From: an uncultured Methanosarcinales archaeon
Lineage (GTDB): Archaea > Halobacteriota > Methanosarcinia > Methanotrichales > Methanotrichaceae
Direction: 5' to 3'
Assembly (NCBI GenBank): GCA_937864385.1
Contig: CALMJN010000381.1
Span: 1-10,732, forward strand
DNA length: 10,732 nt
Both the position numbers and the translations under genes were made by a program. This document shows positions 1 through 6,229 of the stretch, piece after piece. The stretch's first letter is position 1, and each line of letters starts with the position of its first letter. Under the pieces are notes generated by a model. The model searched no databases and was not told the DNA's origin. It saw only the letters and a program-made list of their open reading frames with translations.

Positions 1-1
1 C

Positions 2-352
2 TCCGGCATTCTACCCTGGCCGGTGGTCGATTATACCGACCTCGGGGCCAGCTCCACCGATAGAAACGCCGCAGGCCCCCTCTTGGATCCTGGGAGATAT
101 ACAATCTGGATCGGAAAGAGAGTCTCCGGCGAAATCGGGGTATCCGACGACTGGAAGGCCTATGGACCATTAACCCTGAAGGGAGGGATGAGCTACCTCT
201 TCGACGTCTACGAAGGAACGCTTGAGCCGGTGGCACCGGAGAAGCTGAGCCCCATGCTGGACCAGGTGGGTCCGGATCAGGCAAGGCTCTGGTACAAGCG
301 CTCAACGGTGAATCCCTATGTCGTCTGTGTCGAGAGGGTGGATGCCAATTGA
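2..352 (+). CDS. Partial CDS, C-terminal end of an unrecognised protein
   Basis: The reading frame is open from the left edge of the window to a TGA at 350-352, giving at least 116 residues. A GTG at 23 is possible, but the frame is open before it (SGILPWP), so the gene most likely starts outside the window. The visible part is rich in Gly, Pro, Tyr and Trp (for example DPGRYTIWIGKRV and WKAYGPLTLKGG), which suggests beta-strand structure. No membrane segment, Cys cluster or N-x-S/T sequon is visible in it, unlike the secreted proteins at the other end of the window. I do not recognise the family. A hairpin followed by a T-run lies about 40 bases after the stop, so the transcript probably ends there and the gene is unrelated to the minus-strand operon beyond it. 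Confidence 0.7.
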   Translation, partial: SGILPWPVVDYTDLGASSTDRNAAGPLLDPGRYTIWIGKRVSGEIGVSDDWKAYGPLTLKGGMSYLFDVYEGTLEPVAPEKLSPMLDQVGPDQARLWYKRSTVNPYVVCVERVDAN

Positions 353-392
353 GTGATTAGTGGCTATCCATAAGGAGGCCCAAAACTCTTTC

Positions 393-424
393 GGGCGTGG
401 TTTCTGATACCCGCCCAATATTTT
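393..424 (+). terminator. Hairpin plus T-run after the left-edge gene
   Basis: GGGCG (393-397) pairs with CGCCC (412-416), and GGT (399-401) pairs with ACC (409-411). One T (398) is bulged and the loop is 7 bases. The AT-rich stretch that follows contains TTTT at 421-424. The position, about 40 bases after the stop at 352, suits a transcription terminator for the plus-strand gene. Archaeal termination depends mainly on the T-run, so the stem may be supportive rather than essential. Confidence 0.5.
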
Positions 425-699
425 ATTGATTTGCATCGGCCTCGATGCCAGACCCATATTAGAGGAATCTTCAGATATGAGCGAGGTCGCGTACCGGGAC
501 ATATCAAATCCGTTCAAAGCCCAATCTCTGGCTATAAATCCTCAAGGATTAATCCCGGTTTTACCATCCCAGTTCGCCTATTGCACGGCCTTGCTGGAGA
601 TGCAGTTCAGCAAACGTCCTACCGCCCATTCGTTGCTGGCCGGCAGCAGGATATAACCGGAGAGAATGACAACCAGATCAATCGGAAAGATTGTATTTA

Positions 700-723
700 G
701 AAAAACAATTTTAAAAGATTGTT
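700..723 (-). terminator. Hairpin and T-tract terminating the minus-strand operon
   Basis: On the minus strand, AACAAT (complement of 718-723) pairs with ATTGTT (complement of 704-709) around an 8-base loop. The stem runs directly into TTTTT (complement of 701-705). It begins 12 bases beyond the stop of the last operon gene (735). The surroundings are very AT-rich compared with the coding regions. The weak stem with a strong T-tract is typical of archaeal terminators. Confidence 0.6.
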
Positions 724-734
724 AATTATTAATT

Positions 735-2198
735 TCATATCACGCCCTTACACAGCTCCCCGCTGGCCAGGTCCTCCTGGAAGAAATCCCGCGGCGTGCG
801 CCTGCCCAGTGCCAGGTCCAGCTTTCTCCGGGCGTAGAAGGGGGCGAGCCTTTTCATCTCCCGTGCAAACCACTTAGGATAGATCTTCTTGACCTTGTTG
901 TAGCGCAGCCACTGCCAATCATAGTAGCGGGCGTTCATCTGCCAGGTGATATACTGCACCTCTTCCGCACTGAGATGCTTTGTCTTTAAGTTGGCATGAA
1001 GCCCATCGTACCGGGTGAAGTCGCTGCTCGTCACCAGCCCCATCTCCTCCAGCTCGCCTCGCATCTGGGTCTTGGGGTAGGGGGTGGAGATATAAAATAT
1101 GGGAAAGTCGGCCTTGAGACGGCGGGCCAGATGGAAGTTCTCCCAGAGGTCCTCCTCGTTGTCATCGGGATTGCCGCCTATGAGGCCGGTGGAGACGATG
1201 ATGTTGTTGTCGTGCAGATACTGGACGGCTTTTTCCGCATCATTGGACATATTTCCCTTGCCCAGAAACTCCAGGTTCCTCTTGTTGATGCTCTCCACCC
1301 CCAAAAATACGCCATCGAATCCCGCTTCCCCCATCTTGTCCACCAGCCTCTTGCTAGAGGCTATGCCCGAGGCGGAGGCCTGGGTCTTGTAGCGGAGGTG
1401 AGTGAGCCCGGCATCGATGATCGCCTGGCAGAGCCTCTCCAGCCGCCGGGGATCGAGGGTGATGTTGTCGTCCGGGAAGAATATGGATCCCGCCCCGTGG
1501 GCCTCGGCGTCCTGAATATCCTCGATCACCCTCTCCAGGGAGAAGCGCCGGAAGCGCCGTCCGTACATGAGATTGATGGAGCAGAACTTGCAGCCCTGGG
1601 TGCAGCCCCGGCTGGTCTCCACCGAGTCTATGGGCACATCAAAGCTGTAAAAGCCCTTGGTGATCAGGCGGCAGTCCCGGTTGGGCCGCCGAATCTCCTC
1701 CACCTTGAGGAGCGGGCGGGGAGGATTGTGAACCATCTCCCGGCCCGAACCCTCACGGTGATAGGATAGGCCCAGGACATCCTGCAGGCCTCTTCCATCC
1801 AGCTTGGCCTGCACTAGCTCCCGGAAGGTGGCCTCTCCCTCGCCACGAACTATGTAGTCTATGAGATTGGCCTCCGGGCTTTTCCCTATCTCCTCTGCCG
1901 CCAGAGTGGGATGATATCCTCCGAAGACCGTCTCCGCTCCCGCCTCTTTGGCGATGCTTGCCAGAGCCAGGGCCTCCTGATACTGAAAGCTCATGGCGGT
2001 CAGGCCCACCAGATCGTAGCCGGGAACAAGTTTCTCCACATAATCGCGGTAGCCCTTCAGGCCGTGGATATCCGCCACATGAACTGTGCATAGATCATCC
2101 ACATGGGCCGCCAGCGAGGCCAGCCCCAGATTGGGAAGGCGTGCAATGCGGTCAAAATCGAGCTGGACTATGGGGGAGGAGAGCAGCAATACCTTCAT
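735..2198 (-). CDS. B12-binding-domain radical SAM protein (BchE-like family)
   Basis: This is a 487-aa cytoplasmic enzyme of the cobalamin-binding-domain radical SAM superfamily. Residues 1-150 form the Rossmann-like B12-binding domain, with LPNLGLASLAAH, ADIHGLKG near 42-49, GGYHPT at 93-98 and DYIVRGEGE at 114-122. The strict DxHxxG cobalamin motif is off by one (D43, H45, G49), as is common in this superfamily. The radical SAM core follows: the 4Fe-4S motif is C199-x3-C203-x2-C206, then LGVES (299-303), GGNPDD (341-346) and TPYPKT (372-377). A Trp/Tyr-rich C-terminal region follows. Family members do methylations, ring closures and C-C couplings on lipids, tetrapyrroles or peptides; the substrate here is unknown. 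ATG at 2196-2198 is preferred over an upstream in-frame TTG at 2214-2216 because a Shine-Dalgarno GGGAGG sits between them. It is the last gene of the operon, 36 bases after a second radical SAM gene. Confidence 0.88.
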   Translation of the reverse strand: MKVLLLSSPIVQLDFDRIARLPNLGLASLAAHVDDLCTVHVADIHGLKGYRDYVEKLVPGYDLVGLTAMSFQYQEALALASIAKEAGAETVFGGYHPTLAAEEIGKSPEANLIDYIVRGEGEATFRELVQAKLDGRGLQDVLGLSYHREGSGREMVHNPPRPLLKVEEIRRPNRDCRLITKGFYSFDVPIDSVETSRGCTQGCKFCSINLMYGRRFRRFSLERVIEDIQDAEAHGAGSIFFPDDNITLDPRRLERLCQAIIDAGLTHLRYKTQASASGIASSKRLVDKMGEAGFDGVFLGVESINKRNLEFLGKGNMSNDAEKAVQYLHDNNIIVSTGLIGGNPDDNEEDLWENFHLARRLKADFPIFYISTPYPKTQMRGELEEMGLVTSSDFTRYDGLHANLKTKHLSAEEVQYITWQMNARYYDWQWLRYNKVKKIYPKWFAREMKRLAPFYARRKLDLALGRRTPRDFFQEDLASGELCKGVI

Positions 2199-2208
2199 CC
2201 GGCTTCGT

Positions 2209-2214
2209 CCTCCC
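2209..2214 (-). promoter_or_regulatory. Shine-Dalgarno site fixing the start at 2198
   Basis: GGGAGG on the minus strand lies 10 bases before the ATG at 2196-2198. It overlaps the alternative in-frame TTG at 2214-2216, which therefore cannot use it. This is why the shorter protein, starting MKVLLLSS, is chosen. Confidence 0.6.
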
Positions 2215-2234
2215 AACCGGGCCTGGCATTGAGC

Positions 2235-3584
2235 CTAATTCTCGCTCACCTTCAAGAGCCTTGGACCGGCATTCCAGTCGAACTTGTTGGCCCGGCTGAT
2301 GTAGGCAAAAACCTCCTTCACCCCAGCCCAGCCACCGTAGCGATAGGCATTGGACCAGACCCGCCCCGAGGTTCGCAGGGGGGTGCTCCAGGGATAGACC
2401 TGCCTGAGAGACCAGTCCAAAATTTTTGTGAACTCCTCCGGCCTGATCTGAGGATGATTCCAAACCATGTGCTTGCCGTCGTAGTGATGATAATCATGAT
2501 CCCAGATGCCGAACTTCTCCTCGATCTCCGTCCACATCGGGGTCTGGGGCAGAGGGGTGATCACACAGATCTGGGTTATATCCAGCTTCAGAGCGGCCAG
2601 CTTCTTAATATCTTCCCGCAAGGACTCCTTGCTATCTTCCTCAAAGCCTATCATGTAGTATCCCACGGTTCCCAGCCCCCGCTCCTGCAACATGCGTAGC
2701 GTCTCCAGAATATCCTCGGTGCCTTCCTTTTTCTTCATGTCGTCCAGGCGCTCCTGGTGCAGGTTCTCGATACCTATAGCCGCTCCGCCGAAGCCAGCCA
2801 CCTTGCGGCCATTCTTTTTTCTCATGTCCGCCCAGTCGTTGATCTTCTTTCGCAGATAGTCGGCCCGGGCCATGCATCCCCAGACCATCTCGTATTTGTC
2901 CAGAAGCTCGACTACCTGGTCGGCATGCTTTCGGTTGCATCCGAAGTTCTCGTCCTCGATAAGGACCACATTGATGCCCTGCTCTTTGTAGTAGGCCAGC
3001 ACCCTCTCGATGCTTTCAAGGGAGATGATGTTGGGCTTATTGCAGAAGACGGGGGTCTGGCAGAACTTGCAGCCCACCGGACAGCCCCGGGTGGTGAACA
3101 TCACCCCGTAGATGTTCAGCTTGATATTGAAGGGGGTATTGAGATACTCGATCAGGGGAGGATGGATGATGTCCTTGATAGTTCTTCCGAAATAAGGAGC
3201 CAGCTCCCTCTCCGAGTAGCCCACGAAGATGCGATCGAACCTGTCCTGAACGGCAGTGGTCAGAGCGCCGTAGTTGCCGGCCCAGACCTCTCCCGCTCCC
3301 GCCGCCCGCGCTGCCTCCGCCATCTCCAAGGCCTCATGGGTCTCACTGAGGTAGAACGAGAGTCCGACCACATCCCATCCCTCTTCTAGCTTCTTCTGGT
3401 ACTCCTCCCAGGTGGGAAACTCCAGTATCTCCAGCTCGGGGATGTTCTGCTTGAGAAAACGAAGGCCGAAGGACTGGATTCGGGGCCAGTAAAACCTGAA
3501 CCATGACCTGGTATTGGCTCCGATGTAGTCGTAAGGCTCGGAGCTGTTTCTGTAAACTGTGGTAAAGAGAACCCTGGGGGTCAT
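2235..3584 (-). CDS. Radical SAM protein with divergent B12-binding-type N-terminus
   Basis: This is a 449-aa protein starting MTPRVLFTTV. The 4Fe-4S motif of the radical SAM core is C168-x3-C172-x2-C175 (TTRGCPVGCKFC). It is followed by family signatures: IEDENFG (209-215), GIENLHQERL (271-280), MIGFEEDSKESL (311-322) and TPLPQTPMW (343-351). Residues 65-135 look like a cobalamin-binding Rossmann half (WDVVGLSFYLSE, AGAGEVWAGNYG, IFVGYSE). However, the usual GGxHPT loop is replaced by AGNYGALT, so B12 binding is uncertain. The C-terminus (about 360-449) is rich in His, Tyr and Trp. Two further Cys, C181 just after the cluster and C216, could be structural. ATG at 3582-3584 is chosen because GGGAGGAGGAG lies 9 bases upstream; the frame is open further upstream only through the neighbouring gene. 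The reaction and substrate are not readable. Its tandem position suggests it acts in the same pathway as the downstream radical SAM enzyme. Confidence 0.87.
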   Translation of the reverse strand: MTPRVLFTTVYRNSSEPYDYIGANTRSWFRFYWPRIQSFGLRFLKQNIPELEILEFPTWEEYQKKLEEGWDVVGLSFYLSETHEALEMAEAARAAGAGEVWAGNYGALTTAVQDRFDRIFVGYSERELAPYFGRTIKDIIHPPLIEYLNTPFNIKLNIYGVMFTTRGCPVGCKFCQTPVFCNKPNIISLESIERVLAYYKEQGINVVLIEDENFGCNRKHADQVVELLDKYEMVWGCMARADYLRKKINDWADMRKKNGRKVAGFGGAAIGIENLHQERLDDMKKKEGTEDILETLRMLQERGLGTVGYYMIGFEEDSKESLREDIKKLAALKLDITQICVITPLPQTPMWTEIEEKFGIWDHDYHHYDGKHMVWNHPQIRPEEFTKILDWSLRQVYPWSTPLRTSGRVWSNAYRYGGWAGVKEVFAYISRANKFDWNAGPRLLKVSEN

Positions 3585-3593
3585 AAAGGCATT

Positions 3594-3604
3594 CTCCTCC
3601 TCCC
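3594..3604 (-). promoter_or_regulatory. Strong Shine-Dalgarno site fixing the start at 3584
   Basis: GGGAGGAGGAG on the minus strand ends 9 bases before ATG 3582-3584. It is the strongest ribosome-binding site noticed in the window. It excludes the far longer in-frame start near 3770, which lies inside the preceding gene. Confidence 0.65.
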
Positions 3605-3624
3605 ATAGAAGATTAAGCTTGCGA

Positions 3625-3954
3625 TTATGCGTAGCCGTCCGGGGGAGGATAACGGCTCTGCTTCTCCTTTTCCAGTGCCATATCCGTCTCCCTTCTGTCC
3701 ATCTCCTTTTGCACCGTCTGGAAGACCTCGGATACCCCGGCATACTTTCCGGCAAACCATCCGCAGGCAAAGGCCTCCGCCAGCTCCGGCCGGTCGATCT
3801 GGAACTCCTCCGCCAGCCTCACGATCCACTCCGTCGGCCCACTGGACTCGGAGAATGAGGCTCGCACCATCCGGGCGATCTCATCGGCACGTTCCTTGGT
3901 TATGCCCAGCAGCTGGTAAAGGGTTATCTTTGTCTCTCTTTCCTCGTGGCTCAT
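3625..3954 (-). CDS. Small helical protein of unknown function (109 aa)
   Basis: I do not recognise this 109-aa protein. It is charged and predicted to be mainly alpha-helical: an N-terminal helix-turn pattern (YQLLGITKERADEIARMVRASF, residues about 13-34), a middle segment with a single Cys and aromatic residues (AFACGWFAGKYAG, about 61-73), a charged helix (VFQTVQKEMDRRETDMALEKEKQ), and a Pro-rich tail PPPDGYA. No signal peptide or membrane segment is seen. The start is ATG 3952-3954, preceded by GAAGGT 4 bases upstream. It lies 33 bases after the DUF2240 gene and 40 bases before the first radical SAM gene, so co-transcription is likely. It could be an accessory or regulatory partner of the radical SAM enzymes, but that rests on position alone. 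Confidence 0.75.
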   Translation of the reverse strand: MSHEERETKITLYQLLGITKERADEIARMVRASFSESSGPTEWIVRLAEEFQIDRPELAEAFACGWFAGKYAGVSEVFQTVQKEMDRRETDMALEKEKQSRYPPPDGYA

Positions 3955-3987
3955 AAAGACCTTCTGATGCAGCTAAAATCGATTTAA

Positions 3988-4485
3988 TCATTGAGTTATG
4001 CTTTTTGCGTCGCATTCTTTGCTTTGATCCCCGGCCCGGGCCAGAAGGTTCTGATAGGCCTGGCCGGCCAGCTCTCCCACATCAATGCCCATCTCCCGGG
4101 CCAAAAGCAGGACCACAGCGTCCAGTTCCACCAGTTTTTTCAGGGAATCCTGCTTTTCGTTGGCGGCTGCTATGACCTCTTTTCGGCTCATGCCCGTATG
4201 AGAGGTGATGAGCCTGATTCCCTGATCCAGTATGCCCTCCTCGGTAGAGGGCTTGAATCCCAGGGGAACCTCTACTGCAGCCGGATCGAAGAGAGCATCG
4301 ACCATCTGCTCATCCATCTTTACCATGCCCTCTGCTTCTGCTTCCCTCAAAAGAGATCTCACCTTCTCCGGCGGCCCCCATTTAAGGTCCAGGGAGAGTG
4401 CAAATATGAAATCGCTGATCTTCAAACTGCTCTTGCCCCGCTTCTTGAAGGGCGTGGCCACCAGAATGGCTTTCTCAGGGTCCAA
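3988..4485 (-). CDS. DUF2240 family archaeal protein (165 aa)
   Basis: This is a 165-aa soluble protein that I match to DUF2240, an uncharacterised archaeal family of similar length. The N-terminal ATPFKKRGKSSLKISDFIFALSLDL (residues 10-34) and the central FDPAAVEVPLGFKPS (66-80) are what I recognise. The first 65 residues read like a small helical, possibly winged-helix, unit (PPEKVRSLLREAEAEGMV), and residues 85-150 are helical. The biochemical role is unknown; nucleic-acid binding is possible but unproven. The start is TTG at 4483-4485. An in-frame TAA lies only seven codons upstream, no ATG or GTG lies between, and AGGTG (complement of 4491-4495) sits 5 bases before the TTG. As first gene of the operon it may simply be a conserved neighbour of the radical SAM genes rather than part of their pathway. 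Confidence 0.82.
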   Translation of the reverse strand: MDPEKAILVATPFKKRGKSSLKISDFIFALSLDLKWGPPEKVRSLLREAEAEGMVKMDEQMVDALFDPAAVEVPLGFKPSTEEGILDQGIRLITSHTGMSRKEVIAAANEKQDSLKKLVELDAVVLLLAREMGIDVGELAGQAYQNLLARAGDQSKECDAKSITQ

Positions 4486-4518
4486 GCAAACACCTATGAC
4501 CGCTTATTTTGCATAACA

Positions 4519-4526
4519 GATATAAA
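4519..4526 (-). promoter_or_regulatory. TATA box of the minus-strand operon
   Basis: On the minus strand this reads TTTATATC, close to the archaeal box A consensus, with a purine-containing TFB-recognition stretch just upstream. Transcription would start about 25 bases downstream, near 4495-4500. That leaves a leader of only about 12 bases, just enough for the AGGTG ribosome-binding site before the TTG at 4485. The fit of box, leader and start codon makes this the best promoter in the window. Confidence 0.6.
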
Positions 4527-4548
4527 CTAGCCTGTAAGAAGCAGAAGG

Positions 4549-4557
4549 TTATTTATT
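4549..4557 (+). promoter_or_regulatory. Candidate TATA-like element for the surface-protein pair
   Basis: TTATTTATT lies about 90 bases before ATG 4643. If used, transcription would start near 4580 with a leader of about 60 bases. It sits back to back with the minus-strand TATA box, only about 25 bases away, so the two units could share regulation. A second, poorer candidate (CTATAG, 4603-4608) would give a shorter leader. The choice cannot be settled by eye. Confidence 0.3.
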
Positions 4558-4642
4558 CCTTTGGGAGAGAACTCAAAACGGTAAACGAAAGTGGGATAGC
4601 AACTATAGCAAAATCCGGATCGTGCCAGCAGTGTGGTGTTTG

Positions 4643-6229
4643 ATGAGGCCAATATACCCAATTGTTATTCTGTTCCTGCTTGCTGCAGTCAGCTCTGCCC
4701 AGCTGTCTCCAGACAAAGATAGGTTCGATGTGGTGCTCCATCCCGGCGACCTGGTGGAGAGGACTCTTAAGGTGACCAATACCGGGGACTCCACCATCCA
4801 TGAGATCTCCAAGACGGAGATGAGCGGGACCGCCAAAGGCTATATCTTCCTGGATATGCCCGATGAAGAGCCGCTTGCTCCCGGAGATGAAACTGAGATC
4901 AAGATCTTTTTTGTTTTGCCGCCGGAGATCGAGCCGGGAACTTATACCGGATTTCTATACCTGCTGGACAGTGCACCGCCTTCTCTTCCCATAAGAATCG
5001 AATTCGATTTGACGGCCATCGCCCAGGAGAGCTACGGGATGAGCATGACCATAAACGATGCCAAGTCAGCGGACATCTCTGCCGGAGCCGAGGACATAGC
5101 GGAGTTCGATCTGGCGGTTAACAATCTGGGAGCTTTTCGTGATGTGGCCTCCATTGATTGCGGACCGCTTCCGGAAGGCTGGAGTGCCAGCCTCTTGGAC
5201 GGGGAAAAGACCCTTGAGTTTCCCTATGACCTGGCGCTCGATCCGTCTGCTACTCACAGCATGAAACTGCACATAGAAACCACCAAGCCGGGACGCACGG
5301 AGAATCTCAACATCACCGCCACCTCTCTCGGCAACAGGTCGAAGAACTCCACCGTAGAGGCTAAAGTGAGCTTCGCCGTGGAGGTCCGGGGCTACAGTGT
5401 GGATATCAGAGTGCCGGAGACCCTGGTGGTCAATCGGACCTATAAAGGATCCTTCAGAATCCTCCTGGATGTGGAGGAAGAGGTGATGGTGGGAATAATC
5501 ACGCCATCAGATCTCATGGTCATACCTTCCGCCCAGATTGTAAAGGTCAGCCCCAAGAGGCCCGGAATTGCCAATTTCACCATGCTGGCCTCGGGCGGCG
5601 GCGAATATCCGCTCATATTCAGGCTCATGGACTCCCACGGCATTCCCATGCCCGAGGAGACCGCCACAATAAATGTGGTCCAGCCGAAGGGCATGGCGGT
5701 GCTGACTGGAGACGACTTCCTCTACAGCACAATCGTCTCCGCCAGCCGCATGGGCAATGAAACAGTTGATTTTGATCTCGTCACCACTGAAAAGGGCAGG
5801 ATACAAAGTGAGGAGCTGGAGAAGCTGCAGGAGTACTCCGAGGTTTTGATTCTGGGAAATGAATCCATAGTCTCAGATGAAATAGAAAGGAATCTCAATG
5901 ACGCCGGCATAAAACGTATTGGGGGCGACAGCCTCTATGAGCAGTCCTGGGTTTATGCGGCTGATATCTGGATCAATGGAAGCGAGAGTGCGGTTCTGTG
6001 CGGCACCACTTCGCCAGACCTATTCCGGGCTTATCAAATAGCCCAATCCAAAGGCATGCCCATGGTGGTCTGCCAGGGCCAGGCCACAGAGAAAGCCAAG
6101 GCGGCAGTGGCAGAGATGGCCGGAAAAAATATCACCCTGAATAAGGCCCTCTATATAGGCGATATCGATATGAGATATCTCCAGCCCCTTATTGATGCAG
6201 GCATTGAAACCGAAGAGGTGAGAGCATGA
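4643..6229 (+). CDS. Secreted protein with Ig-like domains and a CWB2-like module
   Basis: This is a 528-aa exported protein. ATG 4643 is chosen because the signal peptide MRPIYPIVILFLLAAVSSAQ starts there and a weak GGTG lies 4 bases upstream; an in-frame GTG at 4622 only adds seven residues with no clear site. Residues about 21-125 form an Ig-like domain (LKVTNTGDSTIHE, EPGTYTGFLYLL). Residues 126-250 form a second one resembling the NEW3 type (VNNLGAFRDVAS, LPEGWSASL), and 251-345 a third beta domain. Residues about 353-528 resemble cell-wall-binding repeat 2 (CWB2): VLILGNESIVSDEIERNL, IKRIGGDSLYEQS, then VLCGTTSPDLFRAYQIAQ with GMPMVV. Nine N-x-S/T sequons (N223, N231, N235, N264, N311, N372, N406, N445, N496) fit a glycosylated surface protein. 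There is no C-terminal membrane anchor. Its stop overlaps the next start, so the two are translated together. An adhesive or scaffold role is inference. Confidence 0.82.
   Translation: MRPIYPIVILFLLAAVSSAQLSPDKDRFDVVLHPGDLVERTLKVTNTGDSTIHEISKTEMSGTAKGYIFLDMPDEEPLAPGDETEIKIFFVLPPEIEPGTYTGFLYLLDSAPPSLPIRIEFDLTAIAQESYGMSMTINDAKSADISAGAEDIAEFDLAVNNLGAFRDVASIDCGPLPEGWSASLLDGEKTLEFPYDLALDPSATHSMKLHIETTKPGRTENLNITATSLGNRSKNSTVEAKVSFAVEVRGYSVDIRVPETLVVNRTYKGSFRILLDVEEEVMVGIITPSDLMVIPSAQIVKVSPKRPGIANFTMLASGGGEYPLIFRLMDSHGIPMPEETATINVVQPKGMAVLTGDDFLYSTIVSASRMGNETVDFDLVTTEKGRIQSEELEKLQEYSEVLILGNESIVSDEIERNLNDAGIKRIGGDSLYEQSWVYAADIWINGSESAVLCGTTSPDLFRAYQIAQSKGMPMVVCQGQATEKAKAAVAEMAGKNITLNKALYIGDIDMRYLQPLIDAGIETEEVRA

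Larger units (their letters stand above)
353..734. other. Intergenic stretch with a possible GST-like gene remnant
   Basis: These 382 bases lie between two convergent transcription units and hold no confident gene or RNA. They contain the terminator of the left gene and, at the right end, that of the minus-strand operon. Between them, one plus frame is open from 408 to a TAA at 657-659. Its only early start would be TTG at 426, with no good ribosome-binding site. Its product contains SLAINPQGLIPVL, which resembles the hallmark of the thioredoxin-like half of glutathione S-transferases (xLAxNPxGxVPxL). It is preceded by ARPILEESS and followed by CTALLEMQ and HSLLAG at about the spacing that family shows. 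The C-terminal helical half is absent. This may be a decayed fragment or chance, and I do not call it a gene. Confidence 0.4.

Noticed and set aside
173..235. Similarity between LTLKGGMSYLFDVYEG of the left-edge gene and TLMPGMAYLFEAMDD at the end of the giant protein
   Set aside because: The match is limited to about 15 residues, and the left-edge gene lacks the GWN strand and Gly-Trp turn of the repeat, so chance or convergent beta-strand composition is as likely.
302..517. 71-aa open frame on the minus strand
   Set aside because: It overlaps the end of the left gene and its terminator hairpin, has no ribosome-binding site seen, and its product resembles nothing.
996..1769. 257-aa open frame on the plus strand
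   Set aside because: It is antisense to the radical SAM gene at 735-2198, which has clear motifs. The product is low-complexity, Gly/Val/Leu-rich and has no recognisable domain or ribosome-binding site.
2757..3389. 210-aa open frame on the plus strand
   Set aside because: It is the antisense shadow of the second radical SAM gene, whose CxxxCxxC motif and start site are convincing.
3991..4530. 179-aa open frame on the plus strand
   Set aside because: It lies opposite the DUF2240 gene, whose family signature and leader elements fix the coding strand.
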